Source: Aquimarina megaterium XH134 (GTDB taxonomy: Bacteria > Bacteroidota > Bacteroidia > Flavobacteriales > Flavobacteriaceae). Taken from it: DNA of 64,000 nt. The stretch covers positions 1 to 64,000 of the forward strand of contig NZ_JACB01000052.1 in assembly GCF_000520975.1 (NCBI RefSeq), in the 5' to 3' direction. Positions 55,148 through 63,951 of the stretch are shown here, in pieces. Under the pieces are notes generated by a model. That model worked only from the letters and a program-made list of their open reading frames with translations, was not told the origin of the DNA and did no database searches. A program made the translations under genes and the position numbers. Numbering within the stretch: position 1 is the stretch's first letter; every line of letters starts with the position of its first letter.

Positions 55148-55197
55148 ATTAGCATTATCCCTATTAGACTCTATAATTTAATTAGGATAATGTTAAT
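55148..55197. terminator. Bidirectional terminator between convergent genes
   Basis: The arms cattatcc (55153-55160) and ggataatg (55185-55192) extend outward by five more pairs, one of them G-T, giving about 13 bp with a 24-nt loop. It lies between the stops of the plus-strand fusion gene (55130) and the minus-strand oxidoreductase (55212), with T- or A-rich flanks on both sides. Confidence 0.55.
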
Positions 55198-55211
55198 ATT
55201 TCTGGTAAGGA

Positions 55212-56951
55212 TTACTTTTCCTTCACAGAAGAAAATTTATTATCATCGGTAGCCAAACGTGCTTTTTTAACTTCTATTTTGCGTAACATCCAGTCTGGAT
55301 AATCAGAAGAGTCTTCGGCATCATAAATACGAACATCCTGATTTAGATCCACATCTGGTTGTATAAGATCATCTTGTCTACATTTAAGGATTATCGCCGC
55401 CGTTTGAACTCCAGAATAACTTGCTCCTGCTACTCCATGAGATGCAATACTGGCACCACAGAGGTATAAATTTTCGATTTCACTTTTTGGTTTATACGCC
55501 AAAGGCCCAATATGGCGTAAACTTTTTTCGGTACCATATACACAGCCATTAGTAGAATTTATATAATACTCATTGGTAATCGGAGTTCCTAGTTCTTTTT
55601 GTACAACACGATCACTAATCCCGGGAACTACTTTTTCCAGGCTATTCATAAACTTTTGAGTCAATTTTTCTTTGAATTTCAGGTATTCTGGAGAGCGTTC
55701 TTTATTCTCATTTCCGAATCGTTTAAAAGCTTCATAATTAATATAGGTAATTACTTCAATTGTATGATATCGACCATCATAACTTATAGGGTCTTTAAGC
55801 GTTGTGCAGCTTATAAAAAGGCCCGCAAATTCTTCACCTTCTTCGATATCAATTCTTTGCATTTCTGCAAACTGTTCATCCATATCTGCATTTTTGGGCA
55901 TCATCCAAATATTACCAGAATCCAATCCTGCTTTTCGAAGATCCATATCTACTGTCAAAAACAGCATTAGGGAAGTACACGAATATTTCGTTTTATTAAG
56001 TTTCTTTATTAATTTACTGCTTATATTATCCCGACCTACCATATCTAAATAGGTTTTCCCCGGATCTGCATTAGAGATCACTCTTTTGGCAAGAATTCGC
56101 TCACCGTTTTCGAGTTCGACTCCAATAGCTCGTTTTTTCTTTTCTCCTTCTAATAAAATACGTTTTACACTTTGCCCGGTACGCACTTCACTACCATGTT
56201 TTTTAATAGCATTGGTCATTGCCTTTACTATGGCTCCTCCTCCACCCATGGGATAAAAACCACCATCAAAATAATGATCCATTACTGCGCAATGCAAAGG
56301 AAAACTTGCTTTACCTGGTGGTAATCCATGATCACCATATTGTATATTGAGTATTGTTTTGAGTAATGGATTTTTGAGATACCAACCAATCACTCTTTTT
56401 AAACTAAATAATGCATATTTACCCATGTATTTGGTTCGAAAAGGAATAGTGACATGATCCCAAAAGCCTTTTATTTTAGGAATCAATTGTATTTGTCGAC
56501 TCACTGTGCGAACCATAGTGAGGTATTTTTTAATATCCTTCTTTTCTTCGGGAAAGCGTTGTGATAACGAGTCGCATAATTCATCAAAATTAGCAGGAAA
56601 ATCAAAACGTTCATCACCAATCCAGCAATGTTCGTATGCCTTTGTATTCATTCTAAAAAAAGCGAGATCATTTGCAATCCCAAGTCCTTCATAAAGTTCG
56701 CTTGTCGATTGTCCTTTATCTAACAACCCTACATAATGTACTCCAGGTGTAAACCTATATCCATTTAGATAAAAACTATGACACCATCCTCCAGGCACAT
56801 CATGTTGTTCGAGAACTAATACACGTTGACCACTACGAGCCAGACAAATTGCAGAAGCTAACCCTCCTACTCCAGAACCAACAATAATTGTATCTATCTC
56901 ATTTTCAACTTTTAATTTTGGGTCTGATGTTTCTTGAGGGTTATCTTGCAT
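55212..56951 (-). CDS. CrtI-like NAD(P)/FAD oxidoreductase
   Basis: The 579-residue flavoenzyme has I-V-G-S-G-V-G-G-L near 24-32 and L-E-Q-H-D-V-P-G-G-W-C-H near 47-58. It also has a C-terminal L-C-G-A-S-I-A-S-H-G-V-A-G-A segment, the marks of the phytoene desaturase/retinol saturase family. It is a distant homologue of the enzyme at 48568 in the pigment cluster, but is longer and on the opposite strand with its own promoter region. It could act on a carotenoid or on the pigment. The C-terminal 60 residues are charged and unique to it. Confidence 0.86.
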   Translation of the reverse strand: MQDNPQETSDPKLKVENEIDTIIVGSGVGGLASAICLARSGQRVLVLEQHDVPGGWCHSFYLNGYRFTPGVHYVGLLDKGQSTSELYEGLGIANDLAFFRMNTKAYEHCWIGDERFDFPANFDELCDSLSQRFPEEKKDIKKYLTMVRTVSRQIQLIPKIKGFWDHVTIPFRTKYMGKYALFSLKRVIGWYLKNPLLKTILNIQYGDHGLPPGKASFPLHCAVMDHYFDGGFYPMGGGGAIVKAMTNAIKKHGSEVRTGQSVKRILLEGEKKKRAIGVELENGERILAKRVISNADPGKTYLDMVGRDNISSKLIKKLNKTKYSCTSLMLFLTVDMDLRKAGLDSGNIWMMPKNADMDEQFAEMQRIDIEEGEEFAGLFISCTTLKDPISYDGRYHTIEVITYINYEAFKRFGNENKERSPEYLKFKEKLTQKFMNSLEKVVPGISDRVVQKELGTPITNEYYINSTNGCVYGTEKSLRHIGPLAYKPKSEIENLYLCGASIASHGVAGASYSGVQTAAIILKCRQDDLIQPDVDLNQDVRIYDAEDSSDYPDWMLRKIEVKKARLATDDNKFSSVKEK

Positions 56952-57100
56952 TATTTATACTAAAATAAAGGATTAACTTTTTAATTGTTTTGTAATGATA
57001 CAACTATATTTTTAGAAGTGACCAATGAACTTATCTTGAGTACTGCATTTATCTGCAAAATATACATGCTATACTTCAATTTTGTTATGTTTTTCAATCC

Positions 57101-57133
57101 CCCATTTATCTATAAAAAATTACCATTCGTCTA
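57101..57133 (+). promoter_or_regulatory. Candidate LytTR operator with 21-bp direct repeats, ahead of the NO-sensing locus
   Basis: Two copies of a CCATTnnTCTA unit start at 57102 and 57123, exactly 21 bp apart, on the same face of the helix. LytTR regulators typically bind pairs of direct repeats with about this spacing. The element lies 107 bp ahead of the response regulator gene at 57240, and a closely related 33-bp element occurs at 63853-63885 (25 of 33 positions identical). The obvious candidate regulator is the LytTR protein encoded at 62602, which would make the locus autoregulated. Confidence 0.55.
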
Positions 57134-57239
57134 CACTAAAAATACATTTCAACGAAAGTAACAATAAAATTATCCCTAAAAAGGAGACCTTTAGTGTTGT
57201 TAAAGAACATTTTTTAACCTAACTTAAAACACTGAAACG

Positions 57240-57647
57240 ATGAGTTTGACTTTTTTATTAATAGATGATGATGAAATAGAACGGCTAAAATTTGCCAGAG
57301 TTTTGGATAAAAATGATTATCCTCACAAAATTATAGAGGCCAAAAATGGTGAAGAAGCTTTAGATGTTTTAGCGCAAAAGGATCAACAACCAGATATTAT
57401 TTTCCTTGATCTAAACATGCCTAAAATGAATGGTTTAGAGTTTTTAAAAGAGTTAAAATCAGATACATCATTACAATACATACCGGTGATCATTTTAAGT
57501 ACATCTAATAATCATCAAGATCTTAAAGAGGCCTATGAAATTGGAGCTGCGGGTTATATTGTAAAACCATTAAAATATGAAGAATACACACATAAAATAA
57601 AATGTTTAATCGAATACTGGAGTGTTAATGAACTTTTAAAAGCATAA
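57240..57647 (+). CDS. CheY/Rcp1-like single-domain response regulator
   Basis: The 135-residue protein is a stand-alone receiver domain. It has D10/D11, phospho-acceptor D57 in I-I-F-L-D-L-N-M-P, L-S-T-S near 84 and Lys in V-K-P near 108. The extended D-L-N-M-P-K-M-N-G pattern fits the Rcp1/Spo0F-like group that transfers phosphate to HPt proteins. It has no output domain. It is the first gene after the putative LytTR operator and is separated from the H-NOX gene by 273 bp, so it may be transcribed alone or with the locus. Confidence 0.92.
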   Translation: MSLTFLLIDDDEIERLKFARVLDKNDYPHKIIEAKNGEEALDVLAQKDQQPDIIFLDLNMPKMNGLEFLKELKSDTSLQYIPVIILSTSNNHQDLKEAYEIGAAGYIVKPLKYEEYTHKIKCLIEYWSVNELLKA

Positions 57648-57920
57648 CGGTTATCTTTATAAACTTCAAAAAAAATAATATGGATATGAAATAAATACAT
57701 TTTAATGAATTCAATGTAAATATATTGTCACTATAGGAGTTCTTATCCGTTTTTTATACCCCGAGAAGAAAACATCAGTTCGAGTTAAAGTAATTACAAC
57801 TCAAATACTGATAGCTACCCCTATATGGTTTTCTTTCAAGATCACGCAAAATCACTCGAAACTACAACACAATAGCATTTTTGAGGTATAAAAACATCTA
57901 ACCAAAAAGTTTTTAAAAGA

Positions 57921-58466
57921 ATGAAAGGAATAGTATTTACAGAATTTTTAGAATTAGTCGAAGATAAATTCGGATTAGAAGTAGTTGATAAAATTATTCA
58001 ACAATCTAATCTACCCTCACAAGGAGCATATACGGCCATAGGCACCTATGACTTTTCTGAAATGCTGGGATTGTTAAAGCATCTTAGCGAGCATACAAAA
58101 CTAAGTATCGACGATCTTCTTCTTACATATGCCGAACATTTTTTTTCTGTTTTAGCTAGTAGCTACCCCGATTTAATTAACAAGTACGACGATCCAATAG
58201 AAATGCTATCTTCTATCGAAAATCATATTCATGTCGAAGTTCGAAAAATATATCCTGATGCAGAACTTCCCACTTTTGAAATACAAGAAAAAACAGCTTC
58301 TAAACTGGTTATGATTTATAAATCCAGTAGAGCCATGTATAGTTTTGGGCTTGGACTAATGCGTAAAACTTTTGAGCATTTTGATGCTACAGCCAAAATC
58401 ACTCTAGAAAAACTCACATCAGATGGAACGGAAGTAAAATTTAGTATCGTGAAAACAAATGAGTAG
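57921..58466 (+). CDS. H-NOX haem nitric oxide-binding protein
   Basis: The 181-residue protein is a stand-alone H-NOX (HNOB) sensor that binds NO at a ferrous haem and controls a partner kinase. The proximal haem ligand is H104 in N-H-I-H-V-E-V. The propionate-binding Y-x-S-x-R motif is Y133-K-S135-S-R137, and the conserved Y-P-D-A-E-L-P segment follows the proximal His. Counting from the motif, the position of the distal Tyr of O2-binding H-NOX proteins falls on F142, which fits an NO-selective, O2-excluding pocket; this alignment is by eye. It overlaps the PAS kinase gene by 8 bases. Confidence 0.93.
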   Translation: MKGIVFTEFLELVEDKFGLEVVDKIIQQSNLPSQGAYTAIGTYDFSEMLGLLKHLSEHTKLSIDDLLLTYAEHFFSVLASSYPDLINKYDDPIEMLSSIENHIHVEVRKIYPDAELPTFEIQEKTASKLVMIYKSSRAMYSFGLGLMRKTFEHFDATAKITLEKLTSDGTEVKFSIVKTNE

Positions 58467-60054
58467 TGATGATATCGAAATACTAAAAAGAGCCATACAA
58501 AGAGAAAAATTAGCTCGAAAACAAGCAGAAAAAATTCTTGAGGATAAATCCCGAGAACTTTATCTCATTACTCAAGAATTAAAAAAAACCAATGAAAAAC
58601 TAGAAGATCAGGTAGGTAAAAAAGAATCTGAATTACAGGGTGTATTTGATAATTTACTGGATGCCTACGTTAGAATGGATATTTTTGGTAATGTGCTAGA
58701 GATGAACTATGCCGCTAGAAATTTATTTGGATACGATATTACCGAAGAAAAACTAAATGTTGTAAAACTTATTTATAAAGACGATTACAAATATGCTATG
58801 GCTTCTTTTCAGGAATTGGTTACCAAAGGTTCTTTTTCTGATTATCAGGCCAGAGTATATACAAAAGAAAATGGAATACGTACCGTACATATCAATGCGA
58901 GTCTTATTTTTGATAAAAACAAGACTCCTATCGGGGCGCAGGGTATTGTAACAGATATTACCGAAGAACTTAAACAGAAACAAATATTCGAAGAACAGAA
59001 AAAACAATTATCTGTTATTGTCGAAAACTCATCTTTAGGAATTGTACTTGCTCAATTTGGTAAAATAGTTCAAACCAATAAGGCATTTCAAAATCTATTA
59101 GGCTATACCGCAGAAGAACTCCTTAAAAAAGAAGTTAAAGATATCTCTATAAAAGACGAATATGAGGCTGTAGCAGAAAATTTAGAAAAGATGAATACAG
59201 GAATAATCGATAGCTTTTCTGTAAACAAAAGATATGTAAAACACAATGGTTCTTCATTTTGGGCCAAAACCAATATCGCAGCAGTACGAGATCATGATGG
59301 AAACATTAAATACCAGGTTGCATTTATAGAAGATATAACAGAACAATTAAAAGTAGAAAAACAAAGAGATCAACTCGTAAAAAACCTGGAAAAAACAAAC
59401 CAGGAGCTTAAGGATTATGCACATATCGTTTCTCATGATCTAAAATCACCATTACGAAGTATTAATGCTCTTGTAAACTGGATTAAGGAAGATCATATCG
59501 ACACACTGGATAAAACTGGGGTACATCATTTTACCATGATCGAAAATACACTAGAAAAAATGGAAACTCTCATCAATAATATCCTTAGTTATTCTAGTGT
59601 AAGTAATAAAGACAACCTGCAAACCAAAGAAATAGATCTTAATATACTTATAGGTGATCTAAAAAAGATCATTCTGATTCCTGATCATATAAAAATTTCT
59701 ATTAAAAAGAAACTTCCTGTAATCAATGGTGATATGACCAGAATTCAACAGCTTTTTCAAAACCTAATTGGTAATGCCGTTATTTATACCGATAAAGAAA
59801 TCGGAAAAATAGAAATTGATTACGAAGATAAAAAAATACATCATCTCTTTAGTATTAAGGACAATGGTATTGGTATAAAACAAGAACATCACGAGAAGAT
59901 ATTTAAGATGTTTCAATCTGTAGGAGACAACGAAAACTCTTCTGGAATCGGACTTGCAATTGTAAAAAAAATAATAGATCTATATGAAGGCGATATATGG
60001 CTAGAAAGTGAATTAGGTAAGGGTACAACATTTTATTTCACATTAAAAAAATAG
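58459..60054 (+). CDS. PAS-domain histidine kinase, probable H-NOX partner
   Basis: The 531-residue cytoplasmic kinase has an N-terminal coiled coil (about 5-55), two PAS domains (about 55-175 and 180-300), a second coiled coil, then HisKA and HATPase_c. The phospho-acceptor is H326 in V-S-H-D-L-K-S-P-L-R, the N box is in N-L-I-G-N-A, and the G boxes are D-N-G-I-G and G-I-G-L-A. No membrane segment is present. Translational coupling to H-NOX makes it the kinase most likely controlled by NO, as HnoK is in other bacteria. Confidence 0.92.
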   Translation: MSSDDIEILKRAIQREKLARKQAEKILEDKSRELYLITQELKKTNEKLEDQVGKKESELQGVFDNLLDAYVRMDIFGNVLEMNYAARNLFGYDITEEKLNVVKLIYKDDYKYAMASFQELVTKGSFSDYQARVYTKENGIRTVHINASLIFDKNKTPIGAQGIVTDITEELKQKQIFEEQKKQLSVIVENSSLGIVLAQFGKIVQTNKAFQNLLGYTAEELLKKEVKDISIKDEYEAVAENLEKMNTGIIDSFSVNKRYVKHNGSSFWAKTNIAAVRDHDGNIKYQVAFIEDITEQLKVEKQRDQLVKNLEKTNQELKDYAHIVSHDLKSPLRSINALVNWIKEDHIDTLDKTGVHHFTMIENTLEKMETLINNILSYSSVSNKDNLQTKEIDLNILIGDLKKIILIPDHIKISIKKKLPVINGDMTRIQQLFQNLIGNAVIYTDKEIGKIEIDYEDKKIHHLFSIKDNGIGIKQEHHEKIFKMFQSVGDNENSSGIGLAIVKKIIDLYEGDIWLESELGKGTTFYFTLKK

Positions 60055-60059
60055 GACCT

Positions 60060-61196
60060 ATGAGATTTCAACAATTTGAAAAGAAAAAAAATCAAGATTG
60101 GACTGCTGTTGTCACGACAGAAAAAAAACTAAAAAACCCTTTAGTACTGGTTTTCGGAAATCGATATGAATTAGAGAATCCCGAAGTTTATAACGACGTT
60201 AAAAAACTATTCCCAGATGGAGAAATTGTTATCGGTTCTACTGCCGGTGAAATTATTGGGAGTAAAGTTCTTGATGATTCGATAGCATTAACTGCAATAG
60301 AGTTTGAAAAAAGCACCTATGCCATATTTCGAGAAAATAGTATCGATAATAATAAAGATGCAATACAACTAGGAAACAAACTGATTCAAAAAGTACCAAA
60401 AGAAGGCTTAAAACATATTTTTATTATTTCTGAAGGCAGTTTTATAAACGGTTCGGCCTTAATCGAAGGGTTAGAAACAAGGATCGACAATATTGCTATT
60501 ACAGGAGGACTCTGTGGGGATGATTCTAGATTTGAAAAAACAATATCGGGATATAATGAGAATCCTAAAGAAGGAGAAGTGATATTAATCGCTTTTTATG
60601 GTGAATCTCTAGAGATTAGTTATGCCCAGTATGGAGGGTGGACTCCTTTTGGGCCAGAGCGAATTATTACAAAATCTGATCAGAATGTACTGTATGAATT
60701 AGATCATCAACCTGCTCTGGATTTATACAAAAAATATTTGGGTGATAAAGCTGCAGAACTTCCTCAATCTGCACTATTATACCCACTTAGTGTTAAATCC
60801 AAAGATAAAGAAGAACCTATTGTAAGAACAATTCTATCTATCGATGAGAAAACCAATACCATGACACTGGCAGGAGATGTACCAGAGGGGGCTGTAGTTC
60901 AATTAATGATGGGACATATTGATAATATTATAGATGGAGCATTGCAAGCAGCAGAAATAGGAATGAAAGACAGAAAACACAAACCCGAATTAGCAGTATT
61001 GGTAAGCTGTATCGGTAGAAAATTAGTCATGGATCAACGTGTTGAAGAAGAAGTAGAAGAAGTTATAGATGCTATTGGTACCCAGGCTACTGTAGCTGGA
61101 TTTTATTCGTATGGTGAACTCTCTCCTTTTGAAGGAAAAAATTCAAACTGCGAACTACACAATCAAACCATGACCCTAACTTTATTTAGTGAATAA
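60060..61196 (+). CDS. FIST-domain protein, possible NosP-type NO sensor
   Basis: The 378-residue protein has FIST_N (about 20-210) and FIST_C (about 220-360) domains. Marks include I-G-S-T-A-G-E-I near 58-65, I-T-G-G-L-C-G-D-D near 152-160, the G-G-W-x-P-F-G-P-E junction near 197, and A-V-L-V-S-C-I-G-R near 315-323. Some FIST proteins, named NosP, bind haem and NO and regulate histidine kinases. Its place between two kinases and next to H-NOX fits that role. The haem ligand could not be identified with confidence, so NosP function is inferred. Confidence 0.85.
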   Translation: MRFQQFEKKKNQDWTAVVTTEKKLKNPLVLVFGNRYELENPEVYNDVKKLFPDGEIVIGSTAGEIIGSKVLDDSIALTAIEFEKSTYAIFRENSIDNNKDAIQLGNKLIQKVPKEGLKHIFIISEGSFINGSALIEGLETRIDNIAITGGLCGDDSRFEKTISGYNENPKEGEVILIAFYGESLEISYAQYGGWTPFGPERIITKSDQNVLYELDHQPALDLYKKYLGDKAAELPQSALLYPLSVKSKDKEEPIVRTILSIDEKTNTMTLAGDVPEGAVVQLMMGHIDNIIDGALQAAEIGMKDRKHKPELAVLVSCIGRKLVMDQRVEEEVEEVIDAIGTQATVAGFYSYGELSPFEGKNSNCELHNQTMTLTLFSE

Positions 61197-61197
61197 T

Positions 61198-62253
61198 ATG
61201 CACTCGTTATTGACCAGACAAATCAAAAAACATTTGAATACCGAGCATAAAGAATCTCAGTATTCAGAAAAATTTTTAAATGCTATTGATAGATCCTATC
61301 ATAATTTTGAAGATCAACTAGGCATGTTACAAAGGGCAATGTCTATAAGTTCTAAAGAATTGTTTGATGCCAATCAAAAGCTTCAGCAGGAAGCAGAACA
61401 GCAAAAAAAGGTGATTGCCAGTTTAACCGATGCCACCAGGATTCTACAATCCATAACGTTCAAAAATATGAAAGGAGGCAAAAATGGAAACGAACTCTCG
61501 GGAATCGAACTTGCGGTAATGATCGAAGAGCAAGCTGTTCAAATTTCTGAAATCGAGAAACAAAGAGAATTGCTCCTCAAGGATTTAGAAAAAAGTAACA
61601 AAGAACTTAACGATTATGCACATGTAGTATCTCACGATTTAAAATCTCCGTTACGAAGTATCAATACGCTTATTAACTGGATAAAAGAAGATGCTAACGG
61701 AGAACTTGAAGCGCCAATACTAAAGAACCTGGATTTGATAGATCAAAATATTGAAAAAATGGATAATCTAATCAGTGGGATTTTAGAGTACTCTATAATT
61801 AGTGATAAATCGAGGAATTTAAAATCTGATATTGATGTAAATATCTTAATCGAAGATATTACACATCTCATACATCCTCCTGATCATATTACAATTAGTA
61901 CACGCGATAAACTTCCTGTTATATATGCAGATGTATCACGAATTAAGCAAATATTTCAGAATTTAATTAATAATGCGATACAAGCAATAGACAAGGATAA
62001 AGGAGAGATTATCGTAATGTATGAAGAAATCCCCAATTTCTGGAAATTCGGTATTAAAGACAATGGAAGAGGGATTTCTAAAAAATATCACAACAAGATA
62101 TTTCAGATATTTCAAACGCTTGATGATCAAAAAAAATCAACAGGTATTGGATTATCGATCGTAAAAAAAATAGTAGAATTTTATAATGGTAAAATCTGGA
62201 TCGAATCTGAAGAAGGGCAAGGAACTACTTTTTATTTTACATTAAAAAAATAA
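61198..62253 (+). CDS. Second histidine kinase, possible FIST partner
   Basis: The 351-residue cytoplasmic kinase has a helical N-terminal region (about 1-125, coiled coil), HisKA with H146 in V-S-H-D-L-K-S-P-L-R, and HATPase_c with N-L-I-N-N-A, D-N-G-R-G and G-I-G-L-S. It lacks PAS domains. Its catalytic core closely resembles that of the kinase at 58459, which suggests duplication. NosP-linked kinases in other bacteria have a similar simple layout. The frame opens at 61189, but the ATG at 61198 begins one base after the FIST stop and is preferred. Confidence 0.9.
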   Translation: MHSLLTRQIKKHLNTEHKESQYSEKFLNAIDRSYHNFEDQLGMLQRAMSISSKELFDANQKLQQEAEQQKKVIASLTDATRILQSITFKNMKGGKNGNELSGIELAVMIEEQAVQISEIEKQRELLLKDLEKSNKELNDYAHVVSHDLKSPLRSINTLINWIKEDANGELEAPILKNLDLIDQNIEKMDNLISGILEYSIISDKSRNLKSDIDVNILIEDITHLIHPPDHITISTRDKLPVIYADVSRIKQIFQNLINNAIQAIDKDKGEIIVMYEEIPNFWKFGIKDNGRGISKKYHNKIFQIFQTLDDQKKSTGIGLSIVKKIVEFYNGKIWIESEEGQGTTFYFTLKK

Positions 62254-62256
62254 CCG

Positions 62257-62577
62257 ATGAACGAAACTCCTAATCTCATATATATAAAAGAACTGGCTGC
62301 AGGTTCTGAAGCTTTTGAACAAAAATTAATTGGTATTGTAAAACGAGAATTTCCTGATGAAAAAGATGAATTTCTTAAAAATTATACCTCAAAAGCATAT
62401 ACTAAAGCAGCAGAAAATGTGCATAAACTAAAACATAAAATCGGAATGTTTGGTTTTGAAGAAGGGTATCAAACTGCAATAGATTTTGAAGAAGAGCTAA
62501 AAAGCAGTAACACTTCTCTATATTCAAAATTTATATTAATTTTAGAATCCATAGAGCATTTTCTAAAAACGCTTTAA
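62257..62577 (+). CDS. HPt phosphotransfer protein
   Basis: The 106-residue helical protein is a histidine phosphotransfer domain. The phosphate-carrying His is H56 in N-V-H-K-L-K-H-K-I-G, which fits the H-x-L-K-x-x-x-G pattern. It starts 3 bp after the second kinase. It probably passes phosphate between the kinases and the response regulators at 57240 and 62602, giving a multi-input phosphorelay. Confidence 0.88.
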   Translation: MNETPNLIYIKELAAGSEAFEQKLIGIVKREFPDEKDEFLKNYTSKAYTKAAENVHKLKHKIGMFGFEEGYQTAIDFEEELKSSNTSLYSKFILILESIEHFLKTL

Positions 62578-62601
62578 AAAATCCTTAAAAACCAACTTAC
62601 T

Positions 62602-63333
62602 ATGAATTGCATAATTATAGATGATGAAGAAACCGCAAGAATGATTATTCAACAACTTTGTTCGCAGGTTGATGAACTCAATGTGATTGAGGATTTCCCT
62701 AATGCAATTCAGGCTATTAAATTCTTAAACAAAGAAGAGGTAGATCTTATATTTCTGGATATTCATATGCCCGATTTTACAGGTTTTGATTTTATCGATA
62801 CCCTAAAAAATCCGCCAAAGATTATTTTAACAACTTCTGATAAGAATTTTGCTTTAGAAGCTTTTGAGTATGAGTGTATTGTAGATTACCTGGTAAAACC
62901 GATAACCTTACCTAGATTTCTTAAAGCAATACAAAAGGCAGAAAGTGCAACAACAGTTACAACAACAGAAGCCTCTGCAGAGACTTCTACAGAACTACCA
63001 TCAAACACATCTTCTTCTGAAGAAAATGAACTTTATATTAATATCGATAGGAGATTAATAAAGATTAATATCCCAACTATTAATTTAATAGAAGCCAAAG
63101 GAGATTATGTACTGATAAAAACCGAAAAGCAAAATTATACGGTGCATTCTACCTTAAAAAAAGTTGAAGAAAAACTACCCACCGACCTTTTCTTAAAAGT
63201 ACATCGATCTTATATCATTAATATCAAAAAAATTATTGATATAGAAGACAATAGTGTACTTATTGCAAAAGATGTTATCCCCGTAAGCCGTTCTAACCGA
63301 CCAGAGTTAATGAAGCGTCTTAATATGCTTTAA
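62602..63333 (+). CDS. LytTR family response regulator of the NO-sensing locus
   Basis: The 243-residue transcription factor has a receiver domain (about 1-115) with D7/D8, phospho-acceptor D53 in L-I-F-L-D-I-H-M-P and Lys near 99 in L-V-K-P. A Thr/Ser/Glu-rich linker (about 117-140) precedes the LytTR DNA-binding domain (about 145-240), with I-E-A-K-G-D-Y-V, F-L-K-V-H-R-S-Y-I-I-N and I-P-V-S-R-S-N-R. It is the only DNA-binding output of the locus. Two candidate binding elements with LytTR-like spacing lie at 57101-57133 and 63853-63885. Confidence 0.93.
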   Translation: MNCIIIDDEETARMIIQQLCSQVDELNVIEDFPNAIQAIKFLNKEEVDLIFLDIHMPDFTGFDFIDTLKNPPKIILTTSDKNFALEAFEYECIVDYLVKPITLPRFLKAIQKAESATTVTTTEASAETSTELPSNTSSSEENELYINIDRRLIKINIPTINLIEAKGDYVLIKTEKQNYTVHSTLKKVEEKLPTDLFLKVHRSYIINIKKIIDIEDNSVLIAKDVIPVSRSNRPELMKRLNML

Positions 63334-63369
63334 ACTAAATTAGCATCATTTCATTGATTTGTCACACTG

Positions 63370-63420
63370 AGCCTGTCGAAGTGCTTTCAAATTTGTATTT
63401 TCAAATGTCTTCGACAGGCT
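63370..63420. repeat. REP-like hairpin with agcctgtcgaag arms
   Basis: The arms agcctgtcgaag (63370-63381) and cttcgacaggct (63409-63420) are perfectly complementary over 12 bp with a 27-nt loop. The longer core cactgagcctgtcgaagtg resembles a dispersed intergenic repeat seen in many Flavobacteriaceae genomes. It follows the LytTR gene by 37 bp and may also serve as its terminator. Confidence 0.6.
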
Positions 63421-63852
63421 ACCATTGACGTATTTTATAACAATTTGTTTTTCAAATATTTACAGTTCTTAAATTTCATCTAATTTCCTTCAATTTGGCT
63501 TTCTGTTCATTTTAGTTCACAAGGTTTTTATTTGATAATATTGAGTTCATGAATCTACGATTTCTTTGCTCGCCCTGCAGCAAACAGAACCAAAAGAAAA
63601 GGCGCTTTTTTCAAGGTATTTTTCAGTTTCACTGAAAACCAGATTTATTGTGCTAAAATCTTTCCAAGGCTTCAATATTTTTTAACGCAAAACAAATCTT
63701 ATACTGGTGAAAAAAGATAATCAAAGCTCTGCTTTGGAACGTCAGTTCATTCACTGGATAAAATTTTATTGGATGTCTCAGACTGACAAGAAGTTTTAAA
63801 TCCTATCCTCAGACATTGATTATCCGGTTTAAAAACTCATCTCTTCGTAAAA

Positions 63853-63885
63853 CCCATTCATCTACAGCAAATTACCACTGATCGA
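63853..63885 (+). promoter_or_regulatory. Second copy of the candidate LytTR operator
   Basis: This element matches 57101-57133 at 25 of 33 positions. The direct repeats CCATTCATCTA (63854) and CCACTGATCGA (63875) are again exactly 21 bp apart. It ends 66 bp before the start codon of the secreted protein at 63952, the right position for an activator. It would place that gene in the same regulon as the NO-sensing locus. Confidence 0.5.
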
Positions 63886-63903
63886 ATAACGCCAACATAA
63901 GGG

Positions 63904-63951
63904 GTTGATATAGATTAATTTTAGACATCAGAAACCTAAATCTATATCAAC
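63904..63951 (+). promoter_or_regulatory. 13-bp inverted repeat abutting a start codon
   Basis: The arm gttgatatagatt (63904-63916) is perfectly complementary to aatctatatcaac (63939-63951), with a 22-nt loop. The second arm ends on the base before the ATG at 63952. If transcribed it would form a leader hairpin that could block ribosome access; as DNA it could be an operator. Confidence 0.45.

Larger units (their letters stand above)
63334..63951. other. Intergenic region with hairpins and a LytTR-like element
   Basis: No gene is visible in this 618-bp stretch. It contains a REP-like hairpin (63370-63420), a perfect 8-bp hairpin with arms ttttcagt and actgaaaa (63620-63638), the second copy of the LytTR-like element (63853-63885) and an inverted repeat abutting the start codon of the edge gene (63904-63951). 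Confidence 0.5.

Noticed and set aside
63370..63420. CRISPR-like or insertion sequence end
   Set aside because: It is a single hairpin without spacers or a transposase gene. It fits a dispersed REP-like repeat better.
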